From: Chinchilla lanigera
Lineage: Eukaryota > Chordata > Mammalia > Rodentia > Chinchillidae
Reading direction: 5' to 3'
Assembly: GCF_000276665.1 (NCBI RefSeq)
Contig: NW_004955427.1
Location: 4,445,152 to 4,509,151 of the forward strand
Length of the DNA stretch: 64,000 nucleotides
How positions within the stretch are numbered: position 1 is the stretch's first letter; each line of letters begins with the position of its first letter. The notes beneath the pieces are model-generated. The model searched no databases. It had not been told where the DNA came from and was given only the letters and a program-made list of their open reading frames with translations. Below are positions 1 through 11,812 of the stretch, in pieces. The translations under genes and the position numbers were made by a program.

Positions 1-526
1 AGTTATTAATTTGATCCACTTAAAAGATAAAGATGTAAATAAATTTATCAAATTTGCATGATCTTTCCACAAGAAACACACACAAATAAGATACAGTTCT
101 GTTTGTATTATGAAAAATTAGAAGTAAATGTCCAAATATTAGATAGTTGTATTTTAAAAGTTCTCTATTAATATAACAAATTGTTAAATGAATAATTTAG
201 AACTACATGTTTAATAAACTTGGAGATAATTTCAAAACAAATAGGTATTACCAAAAAGTGTATGAAGTATTTAACATCGTTAGACATAACAGAATGACAA
301 AAAGTAAAAAAGTCTGATTGTAACAAGTGTTAAACAAAATCAAAGTGAACATCCGAAACATTGTTTATGAGAAGATGAAATATTTCTTTTTGTAAAATTG
401 TCAGGCAATTTCAATTCTATTTAAATATTTCTTCATCTCACTAGCTGGAAATTCTTCAGTAATTTATTCAGGAGAAATGGAAACATGTCTATTCTATGGT
501 TCCGATATAAAATGTTCCTGAGAATT
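1..526. other. AT-rich intergenic sequence
   Basis: No coding signal, RNA gene or recognisable repeat is visible. The stretch is strongly AT-rich and full of stop codons in all frames. Confidence 0.6.
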
Positions 527-870
527 TCTCATCTGTGTGGGAGGTGACTGGGTAATAGGGGCCCCGTACTCGTCATTAATGAGTAGCTGAAATTGATCTT
601 AGGGGGCGGGGTCTGGCTAGAGTGGGTCACTGTGGGTGTGACCGAAAGGGTTTCCCTCTCCCTGGCTCCTCTCTTTTCTCTCCGCTTTCTGGCTGCCAGG
701 GGGTGACCACATTTTCCTCCAGTACGCCCCTCTGCCATCCTGCTTTTTTCTAAACATGGACGGAAGCTGAGAGCCAGAAGAAGCCTCTCCTCCTTTAATT
801 GTGGATCTTTGGTGTTTCGTCCCAGTGATGGAGACGTGGCTAGGGCAGGAGTTGGTCCTACACAAGCGGG
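527..870 (+). mobile_element. ERVL-MaLR-type solo LTR
   Basis: The order of landmarks fits the rodent MaLR LTR plan. There is a 'gggaggtgactgg' start region, a 'gggtcactgtgggtgtgacc' block, a pyrimidine-rich stretch with 'ctggctcctctcttttctct', then a 'ctctgccatcctgc' block. It ends with a decayed 'cctcctttaattgtgg' and 'gtttcgtcccagtgatgga' tail. The polyadenylation signal of the family is not intact. No internal retroviral sequence flanks it, so it reads as a solo LTR. The open frames across it on the minus strand are incidental. Confidence 0.75.
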
Positions 871-2419
871 CTTTTTGTTCTGCTGTGCCTGGCCACGTGG
901 TTTAGAAACCTTTTGGAACCTGGTTGCAGGAAAATATTGGGGAAGTGGGCTGGAGAAGGTCTACAGTGTGGTGAGCAATGATTGATATGTGATTCTGGTC
1001 AGATTTCAGAAGATCAGGATGCTAGGAGAGAGAGAATCATTAAAAGCCGAGCTCGGGAAGTCTCAGTTGGAAGCAAAGACTCCATCACAGTTGAACCAGA
1101 GGCCACACGTGTTACAACCTGGCAGAAAATTCGTCTACATTTTGCTTGGCTCCTGAAACTTGACAGAAGACTGAAAATAAGGGAGGTGTACTAAAATTCT
1201 AGAATCACCCAATGTCCAGGCTATGGCATAGGTACTGCTGCCCACAGTTAGCGAGATGCACTTAAAAATAAGGAGCTAAATATTTCAAAAAAAATTTCCA
1301 AATTTGCCTGCACAGTTGAAGCAAAGAAGGAAGGACATGTTTGCTGAAAAAAAAAATAGTGCTAAAAGGGAGCCAAGCACTTTGCATTAGCGCAATAGGA
1401 AACTGGCTTGAAGGCATCTCAGGAATCAGCAAGAAGGCACCCTTTGCCAGTGGACTGCTGCAAAACTGTAAAGCTTTCCTTTGAGGTGAGAACTTCGAGG
1501 TCCCTTATTTGAGAAAGAAATGATGTCCTGGGATTCATTTCACAGTGCTTAACACACCAAGGGCTCAGATGTCTCCAAAGCCGTCATCCTAGAGGATCTG
1601 GCCACTGCTCACACTGACAGTGTACCAAGGCATCATCCACTCATTCCTGGAGTTTCATGCATGCAAAATTAAAGAGCTGTGGGAGGGAGGCTCCCACCCA
1701 TAGTTACAAGGAAGGCCTGGAAGGACAGAGAGTGAGCTCCTGAGAGGGCAGAGCATAAAGCTGTGAGAATGAAACTGAAAGAGGAGTGGAGACCGCAAGA
1801 ATTTGGATGTGTTGGGAATGTGGTACAGCAGCTGAGAAACTTCGTGCCACGGATGGAGCCAGTCCAGGAGAGAGGTCAGTGTGCTGCCCTCAGCAGTGCC
1901 ACCGCAATAGGCCTGCCTGAGCCCTTCAGAGCTCACATCTTACTACAACCTGACCTAGGTGCTGGGCACGGCGCGGTAGGACTTCACGTTTGCCTGCAGG
2001 GATTCCGTCTTGCTTTGGGTTCCATTCCTCCTTATCCCCGTGTTTCTTCCTCTAGGAATATAAATGCTTACCCCATGCCAGTGGATGTTGGAAGTGTTTG
2101 ACTTTCTTGTTGATTCCTACGTGGGGTCACATCTAAGAGTTTTCTGTGAGTTTCAGAAGAGACCCTCAGAGAAAACTTTTCAGCAACTGTGAGACTCTTA
2201 AAACTTTAGCACCTCTCAGATGTGGATTAAAGGCATTTTGCATAATGAGATGGGCATGAGCCTTTTGGGGGCCAGGGGCAGAAGGTCACGGTCTAGATCT
2301 AAAATGTCACTGCCAAACGCGCATGTGTGTGGAAACTGCTAGGGTCACGAGGACACTGTCCTCGTCAGTGTGCTCACTGATGACTTCAGTAGCTAATTGT
2401 GCTGGTCAGACCTAGGGTT
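871..2419. other. Intergenic sequence without a recognised gene
   Basis: Moderate GC, no splice-bounded coding frame and no clear repeat. A frame of 112 codons at 1763-2101 on the plus strand matches no family I know and has no supporting context, so it is not called. Part of 2100-2419 may be the degraded 5' part of the LTR that follows. Confidence 0.5.
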
Positions 2420-2725
2420 TTGTTGAAGGTGAGTCACCGTGGGCATGCTCTGGAACAGTGTGGTGAATATATGGTGTGTGTGCCACAGCGGGCTGTTTGA
2501 AAACTTTAAAAGGTTCGCCACCCCTTACTTAGAAGGTCGTATGCCTGACTGCTCTGCTTCCTGTGCTTTGAGTGTCCTTTCCTCCGTGCGCTGCTTTGCT
2601 CTCCTGTGTCTCCCTTGAAGCCTGGTAATCACGGATTGAAACTCTGAGACAGAAGAAAGCTTCCCTCCTCTAAGTTGTGAGTGTTAGATGTTTTGTCCCA
2701 GCCACAAGAAAAGTAATGAAGATGG
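2420..2725 (+). mobile_element. Degraded ERVL-MaLR-type LTR (3' part)
   Basis: The 3' portion has the same plan as the LTR at 527-870: a 'gagtcaccgtgggcatg' block, a pyrimidine-rich 'tgctctgcttcctgtg' block, 'cctcctctaagttgtgag', and then 'atgttttgtcccagccac'. The 5' boundary is uncertain. Strongly diverged. Confidence 0.6.
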
Positions 2726-4587
2726 TCTGCAAAATATATAGATATATGTATACAAGAACACTTGTGACTCTGACATTTGCAACACACAAAGAGCGGATTT
2801 CATCATGATATCTTTCAGTGGAGGAAACTACTTATATGGCAAACCACACAGATAAATTTTAAAACCACGTTGAGGAAAAAGAAGAGTGATAAGTCGGGAA
2901 TATATACAGATTTAAAGCTCTTTACGCATATCCTGAGATTAGTTCTTACGTATACTGGGCCAATTTAAATTCTGCCAGTAGTTTTTAGGTTGTACATCTC
3001 ACCAAACCTTTCAAATGGTGATATAATAAGATAAAGTAAAACAAATTTAATAGATTATGTGCAATTCTGTTTTTTAAACTTGCCTTTTCTTTGTTACAAG
3101 TAAGATACATGTGCATTTGTTTCCTTACAGAAATTTTATGCATTGTGCTTTTTTTTTCTTTCAGAATTCCTCCTTGGAACAGTAATTACTTTGAACATCA
3201 AAATATTGCTTCATTTTCTATACCATTCTACTTACCATTCTGGTAAGTAATGGTTTAACATTCTGCTTATCCTGAATCTTGCAGTATAAACATTTGTAAA
3301 TTTTTACAATTACACTAGTATTATCTTCCTTATCACATATTTTATGACAAAATTTACAAAGTTAAATTTGCACAATATTCATATATATATATATACATAT
3401 ATAAATTTTTTGAGGCATGCTTTTCCTATGATGCCAATGTTGTCCTCAGATCCTTGTGTCAGTCTCATGTATCGCAAGTACTACAGCTGTGCAGTGCTAC
3501 TTACCTTCTCATGTTAAGTTTTGACAATTACGTGCAACTGTTTAAGTAACACACAAAATAGGACAGGATGTTCTCACCTTGCCCCTAAGTTCTCTCATGC
3601 CGTTATCCAATATATTCTACCCTTACCATCTCGTATTCTCACTTGATTTTTGCCCCATATCATTTGTGGTCAAATATTAGACCTCATATAGACAAACATA
3701 AGATATTTATTATTTTATATCTTTATCACTTTACATCTTTATCCACTTTCCAAACATATGCCAAAAATCAGAAATTTCTTGAAGGAAAATTTGAGCAAAC
3801 TTTAAGAGAACATAAGTGGAAAAATGCAAATATTGTAGTTCATTTACTTTATGAAATATTTTGTAGCCATTAAGATGAACATATTAAAAAACAAATATGA
3901 TATTCTTCATAATCTACAATTTAGCAAAAAGGAAGAACATAAAATTGTATGAAATATTAAAGTGTACAGTTACAAAGTATGCATAGTTACTTTCTGAACA
4001 TTCAAAAGGGAAGTCAGCTATGATATGAGTTTGTTTGTTCTCTGCATAAGATGCCAGATTAGGGACAGATACCCTGGGTTAGTTTAGAAAACTCGGGAAG
4101 TTGTGTGAATTTATCAAGAGTATCACATTTGAAGAACTTCAGCTATGACTGTAACTTGTAGACACTGAGTTTCACAATTTGTAAGGTGTGGAATCGCCAT
4201 GTAATGATATGACTGGAGTTGTGCCTGCGTTTGGGTCACTAGTCCCTCTGTATGTGGTGTCATCGTGTAACAGAGGCAGGTTTCCTGGAACTCTGTTTCT
4301 GCACTCAATGCTGTTAGAACAAGGCGCTTTTAAAAAATTTAGATCTGCTAGCAAATTTCCACTTTTCCAATTATTTAAATAGAACACTATGCTTTCTCCC
4401 AGATTATATTATGAGTACATAGTTCTGAGCCACTGTCTTAGCAAAAGCCTGGCACTGTAGCCCCTTCCTACAAGCTTAGAGCTCTGTGCTGCTGACTGAA
4501 CAGAACTGCGGTGGAATTACAAGTCCAAACACAGCCGGGGCCAATTAGCAATTTGGTGAGACCCTGTCCAGAATACGCACAAAACAA
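2726..4587. other. AT-rich intergenic sequence with one exon-like segment
   Basis: No gene is recognised. The only non-random-looking feature is the 78-bp segment with splice-like borders at 3165-3242, listed separately. A short (TA)n run lies at about 3382-3402. Confidence 0.55.
3165..3242 (+). other. Exon-like segment with strong splice-like borders
   Basis: A polypyrimidine tract ending in 'tttctttcag' precedes position 3165, and 'tg|gtaagtaa' follows 3242. Both are close to ideal vertebrate splice signals. The enclosed 78 bp is open in one of the three frames. In that frame, a second acceptor-like site at 5315 ('ttttttatttttcag') would add only three to four codons before a stop. No promoter, upstream exon or known protein match is seen, so this may be a chance arrangement or a non-coding RNA exon. 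Confidence 0.2.
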
Positions 4588-4668
4588 CTGTGGGAAGGTG
4601 CACAGCTCAGTGTGTCAGTGTGAAGGACTTGGGTTCAATTCTTAGTGCTGCAAAAAGAAAAAAAAACT
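4588..4668 (+). mobile_element. Decayed ID-like (tRNA-derived) SINE
   Basis: Remnant A box ('acagctcagtgtgtcagtg') and B box ('gggttcaattc') at tRNA-like spacing, followed by an A-rich tail. Heavily diverged, so an old copy. Confidence 0.6.
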
Positions 4669-4833
4669 ACAGAGGAAAATCAAAAGAACAGAAAACTGTA
4701 GAGTTGTGCCATTCTTATTAGCCAGTTTATTTTAAAGACAGAGGAATTTCTCCACCAGATAAATGATATCACTTAATCACATGAATGAAAGCTTTATGCA
4801 CCGAATTATTGTAGCAAAGAAAGACCATCAGCA

Positions 4834-4908
4834 GCCTGGGTATTTAACTCAGTGCTCCTAGCGTGTCTAAGGCCCTGGGTTCGAGTGCCAACGCCTCAAA
4901 TAAAAATT
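4834..4908 (+). mobile_element. Decayed ID-like (tRNA-derived) SINE
   Basis: Shows 'gcctgggtatttaactcag', then the B-box 'ggttcgagtgcc' at the expected distance and an A-rich end. Diverged relative to the younger copies near 36 and 38 kb. Confidence 0.6.
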
Positions 4909-6497
4909 TCATCAGATTTAGATTTGTTTCTAACCCTATTTCATATGCTGACTATTATTTTTAAAGAAATTTATATTTCTAGAAATGGGAAATATATTTT
5001 TAAAAGTAACTCATGTAATTTACCTAAAACTTCTCTATAATGTATTTTTATATATTATTGAACAATAACAAAGATTTTTACATAACATTGGACAATAAAA
5101 ATGTGTCTTGAACATATTGAAAATAGTTTCTGGCAACAAATACACCTTAAATGCTAAAAACTTCTATATTAACAGTGTGTAAGGTTTATGTGTAAAATTT
5201 TTTCAGTCTACTTTTTGTGCTTTATCTAGTATAAAAAATTCATTAAGAAAAATACACATATAATATAAAAATTGAAATTTCATATAATTGAAAGTATACC
5301 TTTTTTATTTTTCAGGATCCACTTCTAACTGAAGACTTGAGAACTCAAAGAGCCTTTATTGAGTATGAAATACAGCCATGGGCTAGATAGCAATTAACTA
5401 TTGTAATCCCTAAAATGGCACCTATGCCATTTATCTTGATGAGTAGTATATTATGAGGCTACAGAACTATACACTTCATATGTAGAATCATCAGTATGTA
5501 TATTTCAGTGACCGGATAAACTGGAACTAAGGTATAAAGGAAAGTATAAAGAAGCGAGGCAAGCTTCAGTAGTTACAGAAACAGCAAGGTAGAACACAGG
5601 TGAATAATCAACAAGGTGAAATGCCTAAGGAATGTCAGCTAAAAACCACTACTGCTGGCTTTGGTATCTGGAGTACAGTGAGAGAATTTTGGTGTCAGTG
5701 TGTAGTTTAACACCGTGTGGCTATGGAATGGGATGAGAATTTCTGAACAAAGACAGCTGAAAAAAGAAACTGGTGTCCAGAGAGAAACATACCTTTTTCA
5801 TGTCTGAATTTCAGCAAGCAAAATGAATGAACCTTTTCCTTCAACCCCAAGCCTTTTTCTTTACTTGTTTTCATAGAAAGCGAAAGTTGTTTCTTTGAAT
5901 GTTTCTCTTTTTAAAAACTTTATTTAGGTCTTCCTTATCTTCTCAAAGCTATGCAAAATGTTTCAGTGTGCCCAAATGCATTCATATACATTTCATGTTT
6001 GTAGACCCCTCTTATGGTTAGAATTTTTACCTGTAGAAATCACATCAAAACACCATAAATTTTTTTTTAAAATCTATTTTAAAAAGCAGTATGGGTTGTA
6101 TCATGATGAAATAAAGTTACATATGAGAAAAGATATATTCTTTGAGAAAATATTTTTTATTGTTAAATCTTTGAACATTAGAAATAAAAACTTTAGTTCT
6201 CATCTAAGAAAAAGTGAGATGTGAAAATAAAGTATAAAAAAAACAGAAAACACAGTAAATGTAAGAAACAGTAATTTGCATAACAGAATTAATTACATGA
6301 GAACAAACACTTTATATTTAGACATTGATAAAAGATCAAAGAAATATAGTGGAGCCATGAGGAAAACAGAAATGGAAAGATGTAGGTTTCATGGTACAAA
6401 GTTTAAATATATAGGCTGTAAAAGTCTAGAGATCTATTGTGTAATATTGTGTCAGGTGTTGGAAATTTGCGATGAGGGTAGATTTTAATTACTCAAC
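4909..6497. other. AT-rich intergenic sequence
   Basis: No gene or clear repeat. An acceptor-like 'ttttttatttttcag' ends at 5314 and is followed by 24 open codons in one frame ending near 5389, but I recognise no protein in it. Confidence 0.5.
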
Positions 6498-6532
6498 CAC
6501 ACACACACACACACACACACACTCATACATGT
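6498..6532. repeat. (CA)n microsatellite
   Basis: About 17 uninterrupted CA units, a length expected to be polymorphic. Confidence 0.97.
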
Positions 6533-7113
6533 TCACTCACATGCATGTCCACGTACCTGTGACATGGTGAGAAAATATAAATGTCGGCCTGTACTCATTC
6601 TTCCAATTGTTGTCCCTAAGTACTCCCCTTTCTCAGCTTTTGTCTCTTCAAATCTCTGAAAATATGCTGATACAGTAAGAACTTCAGAGGTGCTTTTATA
6701 ACAGGACTTAGTAACTAATAACAGTATGAGAGGCCATCGGCAAACTCCTCCCTCTTATTTCTAACATGCCCTTATAGAAGTCTTTAAGAAATAACTAGAT
6801 GTTAAGATGCAGAACATCAAAAAATTTCACTTAAGTAGTTCGAGACTGTAAAAACAGCCTGTGAGCTTGACCTGCTAGTTATCTAACTGGATCCACGTCC
6901 TTTGTACACCTCCGTCCTCCTGACCATTCCTGCATAACTCTTAGTGAGGACCCTGCCACCATTTTTGACAAACATGTGCCAGTCTCTCCAAACTGACTGG
7001 CTTATGTACACATAAACACTCCTGTGGCTAAAACTGAAATCTGATATGTATTTTCTCAATTGTTTTCTGCTTCAATTCAGAATGTCTAACATTAACCTTG
7101 TGTACAATACAGA
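6533..7113. other. Intergenic sequence upstream of LTR-like repeat
   Basis: No gene is seen. 6720-7113 has moderate GC and could be U3-like sequence belonging to the LTR-like repeat that starts at 7114. The second copy of that repeat does not share it, so this remains open. Confidence 0.4.
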
Positions 7114-7310
7114 ACACACGTGGAAAAGTATATAAAAATGTGCTTCCTGGGCAGCCCATTCAGGGCCCCTCCTGTCTCTCAGGAGCTGTTCCTATTCCCC
7201 ATTCTGATTCTCCAATAAATTTTCCTACTTAACCTCTAAAAAATGTGCTTTCTGTGAATATTAACATAGCCTCTCACAAAGTCAGGATGGAGAATATTGC
7301 CAGTAACTGA
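7114..7310 (+). repeat. 197-bp direct repeat, copy A (LTR-like)
   Basis: Aligns without gaps to 9601-9797 (offset 2487) with nine mismatches counted by eye, about 95% identity. It contains a TATA-like 'tatataaaaatg', a GC-rich block ('cagggcccctcctgtctctc') and an 'aataaa' about 85 bp further on. This order fits the TATA box and polyadenylation signal of a retroviral LTR. Similarity stops abruptly at both ends. Confidence 0.85.
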
Positions 7311-7529
7311 GACGCCTTGATGGTTGTCTACTCATGAGTCCCACAAACATAATCACCAACCTGGGCTACTTTGTCTACAGGTCCTTTGCCATATACGCAT
7401 TACCATGTATCATGAAACACTAAAATTTGTCTAGTGTTTAAAACTTTCAATGCATATTGTGATGAAATTGATGAAATTCTTTCTTTTTGTGGTGAATAGC
7501 AGAACTTCTCACAAAGTTTGTTCACTTAT

Positions 7530-8060
7530 TGCTGCATACAATATAACTGCACACATGTACCATTGTTTCCTTACCCATTCTACTCTTGCTGAAAATGTTG
7601 ATCGTTGCTAGATTGCAGTTTTTATGAATAATGCACCTATGACTACCATGTCAGTTTTCCTGATACAAGTGGATACAGATTCTAATTACATATATTCTTG
7701 GAGCTGTGCTTCTTGGTCATAAGGCTTACAAATATTTAGGTTCTGAAAGTAATGTTAAATATTTTTCCAAAAAGACATTTTACCAGTATTCATCTTTTTC
7801 AGCAGTGTATAAGAGTTCTTTTCCTAATTTCAGTCATAAATTAGTTTTATATATTCTTTTAATTTGCACACTACTAAACATTTGTAGAGCTAAAGTTTTT
7901 GATTATGTTTGGCATTTGTGAACTATCTTTGTAAATTATTTGTTCAAAAGTGTTGTTCATTTTCATACTGGATTATCATATAATTCTGTCACAATCAGTT
8001 ATATTTGCATTTCCTTGGTTCCTTTGCTTTTAGTTAATGTCAGATATAATAATTCATTTG
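7530..8060 (-). mobile_element. Old L1 LINE fragment (3' half)
   Basis: The plus strand shows the antisense landmarks of the end of L1 ORF2 and its 3' region. These include 'gtttttatgaataatgcacc', 'cttggtcataaggcttac', 'gtgtataagagttcttttcc' and, near its end, 'atttgcatttccttggt'. Many small changes and no open frame; an ancient copy. Confidence 0.7.
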
Positions 8061-8469
8061 TCATTGCACTTACAATTCATTATATAATTGTTGTACAGTG
8101 CAATTACTTAATAAATAAAGTAGTGACAGAGTAAGCCTATTGAGATCACAGGTTCTGGAAAATGATTCATGTTGGTTGAAATTCTGATTCCTCTGCCAAG
8201 GTATGTAAGCTAGAAAAATCTACTAACGATTTCATAAACTTCAAAAGAAGAGTGATAACTTTTTTTACTGCTTTGTAAAATCATTAAGTATGAATTGAGA
8301 GCTCTTACTATGCCATATGAAATAAGGCAATGCCACATAAAAATAATATCTACTAACATTTGAGGCTTAAACAATTCACAATTACATTAAAATAATGTAA
8401 TGTTACCAGGTTTGGGGGCATTGGAGTGTCCTTCCAGAGTTGGTTTCCAGATTCTTTCCATCTTGAACA

Positions 8470-8790
8470 AAGAATTGAATAAAACAAGCAGAATGGTGGA
8501 AATGTTTCACATTTATTTGAGGTAGGAAAAATTAAAAAGGCAGGGTAAGAGAGAAATTGGGTCTGTAAAGCAAGACGGGGCCAAGTAAGAGAGGGAAAAT
8601 AAAAGTAAAGGTGTAAAAGTGGGAAAAGTAAAAGCACATCCTGAGGCTCAGGGTGGGCTCTTGCGGTAGAAAGCCACGGCAGAGAGCGCTCAGTGGGGTC
8701 TGTCTCCGCGTTACTCACGCCGCACATCCGGGGCGCTCCTGAGAAGTCCACATAGGGGTCCTGAGGATGGCCCTGTGCGCCTGTGCTGAG
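8470..8790 (-). mobile_element. Possible antisense ERV LTR fragment
   Basis: Read on the minus strand, a CpG-containing block (8640-8760) is followed by a pyrimidine-rich stretch and then 'aaataaatgtgaaacatttcc', resembling R-U5 of an endogenous retrovirus LTR. No second LTR or internal region is identified. Not matched to a named family. The 132-codon minus-strand frame across it is considered incidental. Confidence 0.35.
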
Positions 8791-9299
8791 ATTTCCTAAT
8801 TATCTAAACTAAACCCGATGAAGTGCAAAATACGGTGTGTTTTCCCCAAAGCACTTTCTCATCGTGATTTCTTTTTCTTATTTAAGTTATTTGACACATT
8901 GACAAACCATCAAAGCTTAGTCTCTGACTTCTGCACTCGCTTAATAACCATTGGTCTTACCTACTCATTCTCTAAGCAGAGTGGATGAAGGGATGGCCTC
9001 GCATTACAAGGTTAATCAGCACATGCACCGTGTCCTCACTTTCCCTCATCACGGACTGCACAGCCATCACGTTACGCTGGTAAATTAATACGCTGCATTT
9101 TACTTCAAGTTACATGTTTCTGGGCGTGCTATGTATTTAATCCTGCTGAGAATCTGAAGGTTTGAGGACCTGGTTATGATAAAAGGTAGCATACGAAAAT
9201 TATTTAAGGAAAAATTTGTGGAGCCAATAATTAGTGCCTTAAAGCACCAAGCAGTTGATTTTAAAGCAGCTGAGAAAGATCTGCTTGAAGTTAAGAGGT

Positions 9300-9435
9300 G
9301 TAAGGTTGATGTTTAAGATCTAGACAAGACTCATCAGATTAAGATGTGTGTCTGTACTGTACAAGTTCTAACTCCCAACAATGGATTTAATCATTATATA
9401 TTGCAAACATGTACTAATAAATATAAAAAACACAA
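9300..9435 (+). mobile_element. L1 LINE 3' terminus
   Basis: Ends with 'gcaaacatgtactaataa' and a short A-rich tail. The same terminus recurs at about 33090 (plus) and, reverse-complemented, at 44933 and with changes at 13432 and 38735. This identifies it as the 3' end of an L1 lineage active in this genome in the past. Confidence 0.65.
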
Positions 9436-9600
9436 TTATAGCCAGGTTAAAAAAACAGGTTTATACATAAAATGATTCGTTCAGTGCACTGTTGCTGAAT
9501 ATTTACCCTACTAAAAGCAAAAGAATAAAAAATCTCATTTGAAATAATCTTAAATGTTCTAAGTCATTATATTTGAATAACAATATAGAAGATATATGTG

Positions 9601-9797
9601 ACACACATGGAAAAGTATATAAAAATGTGCTTCCTGGGCAGCCCATTCGGGGCCCCTCCTGTCTCTCAGGAGCTGTTCCTATTCCACATTTCGATTCTCC
9701 AATAAATTTTCCTACTTAACCTCTAAAAAATGTGCTTTCTGTGAATATTAACATAGCCACTAACAAAGTCAGGATGGAGGATGTTGCCAGTAACTGA
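9601..9797 (+). repeat. 197-bp direct repeat, copy B (LTR-like)
   Basis: Gap-free partner of 7114-7310, with the same TATA-like and 'aataaa' signals. Directly downstream (9800-10200) the sequence becomes CpG-containing and GC-richer than the surroundings, which might be more of the same element, but copy A lacks it. Confidence 0.85.
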
Positions 9798-10240
9798 TAT
9801 TGCTGTTAACACATTTACTACTTTAACACGTTTAACTGTGTTGATGTGAATAAGAGGCACCGCACTAACCTGGATCAGCACCGGTCCCGGTGTGGCTGAC
9901 GGGATTCCCGGGCCAGAGCAGCACCCCTGGGTATGAGTGGCACCACCCAATGAGCTCGTCCCGTGAACAGAGTAAGAGGACGGCGAAGAGGGAAGGTTCT
10001 CTTGGGTTTCTTCCGGGAGCTCCAGTCTTCACTTCCCCTTGGACATAGCACCGTGGCTCACAGTGCAAACCCTCTGTCTCCTGTTGGAGACTCACACAGG
10101 GCATGGCAGTGAGCTCTAGGCCTTGGACCTCTGACTGGACCCTTCAGATCCCCAGCACACAGGCAGCCATTTTGCCCTCTTCCATACTTGACCCTGTGGG
10201 CAGCCACTGAAAGCCTGCCTCATAAATCTTTATATAGTGC
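9798..10240. other. GC-richer segment next to LTR-like repeat
   Basis: Contains CpG-bearing motifs such as 'accggtcccggtgtggctga', unlike the AT-rich neighbourhood. It may be retroviral leader or LTR sequence. No open frame with a recognisable product. Confidence 0.35.
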
Positions 10241-11812
10241 ATGAAATCTGTTTCTTTATGGGCACTGGGTGACACATTATTTATTAAATGTTAAATTCAA
10301 GGTAGACAGGGAACCACTGAATTAGTGCCTTAAATAATTGTGCACACATCATACTGCTGAAATTAGCTTTTAATAGAGAGAAAAATAAGCCACATGGGGA
10401 TTTGTTAAAGTTCTGTATAGATTTCCAGTCTTCTCCCTGATATTCGTGATTCTTCAGAATGTAAAATAGATCATCAAAACTTAAAATGAATATTGCTGTT
10501 TTCAATTGCCTTTATTGTTTCATCACTGAAAAAAACTTTCCATGCTCAGTTTATTTTTCAGTAAAATAAATTGTTTCTTGAGGAGCCATCTTTCCCAGTA
10601 AATATGTCCCAATTTCCTTTTTGAAGCTTGTTTACAACTGGTCTGTTGACTCAATTTATGATCATTTATATAACCTCACATAGTCTTCCAAAGCATTTTA
10701 AAATATAATTACATTTCAAATTTGTGTTAAATTAATAGGATTAATGGACTTTAAAACCAAATTTTCAAATATTTTTCTCTATAGTCCAATCATGTGTCCG
10801 TGTATATATACTCACACATTTTCCTACTTTAGCCTGTATCTCTGACAAGACCTTATTGGCCAGCAATATACCCTGCTCAACATTCTGTGTGTTCATTTCA
10901 GTTTTGTTTTATTTGTTATAATTTTGTATGTTCAATTCTACTCTGTTGATGTTGCAAGTTTTGCAAAGTACCCAAGTCATCTTGGTCTATTTTTTTTTTT
11001 CTAGGCATTTTTTTTCTCTTCCAATTCCTGGAGAAAGCAATTCCAACTAGGCTTACTAAGCTGTGTAACTCTCCACATCATAATGTGTATACTTAGTGTT
11101 CTCGCCACAATGAACCCTTCTACCAGCTGTGATTTTTGAACTGTTGGCATTGTTAACAATCAAGTTGACAGTGTGATGAAGTTCGACAGTTCCCTTTGTT
11201 ATCCACATGTGTAGCACATAGATAATCGATTTCTTTCTTGCAAAACATATCCATATTTCCTTCATTGTACCGAGTTAATTTTATAATATAGTGCTTATGG
11301 GTTTTTGTGCTTTGCTTACCTATTTGACACTAGAGCTAACCTTTCATTCCATAGTGCTGTGATTAAATTACTTTCAGCTTCTTAGATTTGTCCCCTCCTC
11401 TCCCCGGTATTCCTTTCCACCTGGGTTTGCTCATGCCGGTCCTTTCTTTATCAGCCTGCTCCTTCCTTTGTTGTGCAACTATCATTTGAGGATATTTGTC
11501 ACCATTTTCTGAAGATACTATATGCCTTTGGTCTTTAATAGGGAATTAATCAAATTAACTTGATTTTGGGAATTTTGTGACTGTCCTTGAGATCATTATA
11601 AAAGGATATGATATTTTAAACCCGTAATTCCATAGACTGTACTGAGAAAGTCTACAGATTTAACCTCAGCAAAAAAATGTTTCATATGAGTAAGTATACA
11701 TATATACTAATTAAATACACTCCTAAATAGCTCATGTTTTGCAACTAGAATCAAAGGAGTATTCACTCAAACAGAACTGCATTCCATTTCCAACTGTACC
11801 ACAGACCATGTG
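10241..11812. other. Intergenic AT-rich sequence
   Basis: No gene, RNA gene or confident repeat seen. Confidence 0.55.

Noticed and set aside
1763..2101. 112-codon plus-strand frame
   Set aside because: No recognisable domain, no splice or promoter context, and a comparable frame exists on the opposite strand over part of it. Treated as chance.
5315..5389. Terminal coding exon after an acceptor-like site
   Set aside because: The 24 open codons match no protein I know, and the frame joined to the upstream exon-like segment stops after a few codons. Kept only as a remark.
6498..6532. Regularly spaced repeats suggesting a CRISPR-like array
   Set aside because: Only simple dinucleotide microsatellites occur here and elsewhere; there is no repeat-spacer structure and the genome is mammalian.
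8353..8751. 132-codon minus-strand frame
   Set aside because: Composition is biased by a pyrimidine-rich, LTR-like stretch, and no known protein pattern is visible.
7311..9600. Proviral internal region between the two 197-bp repeats
   Set aside because: No gag, pol or env-like frame is visible and an antisense L1 fragment fills part of it, so a provirus is not supported.
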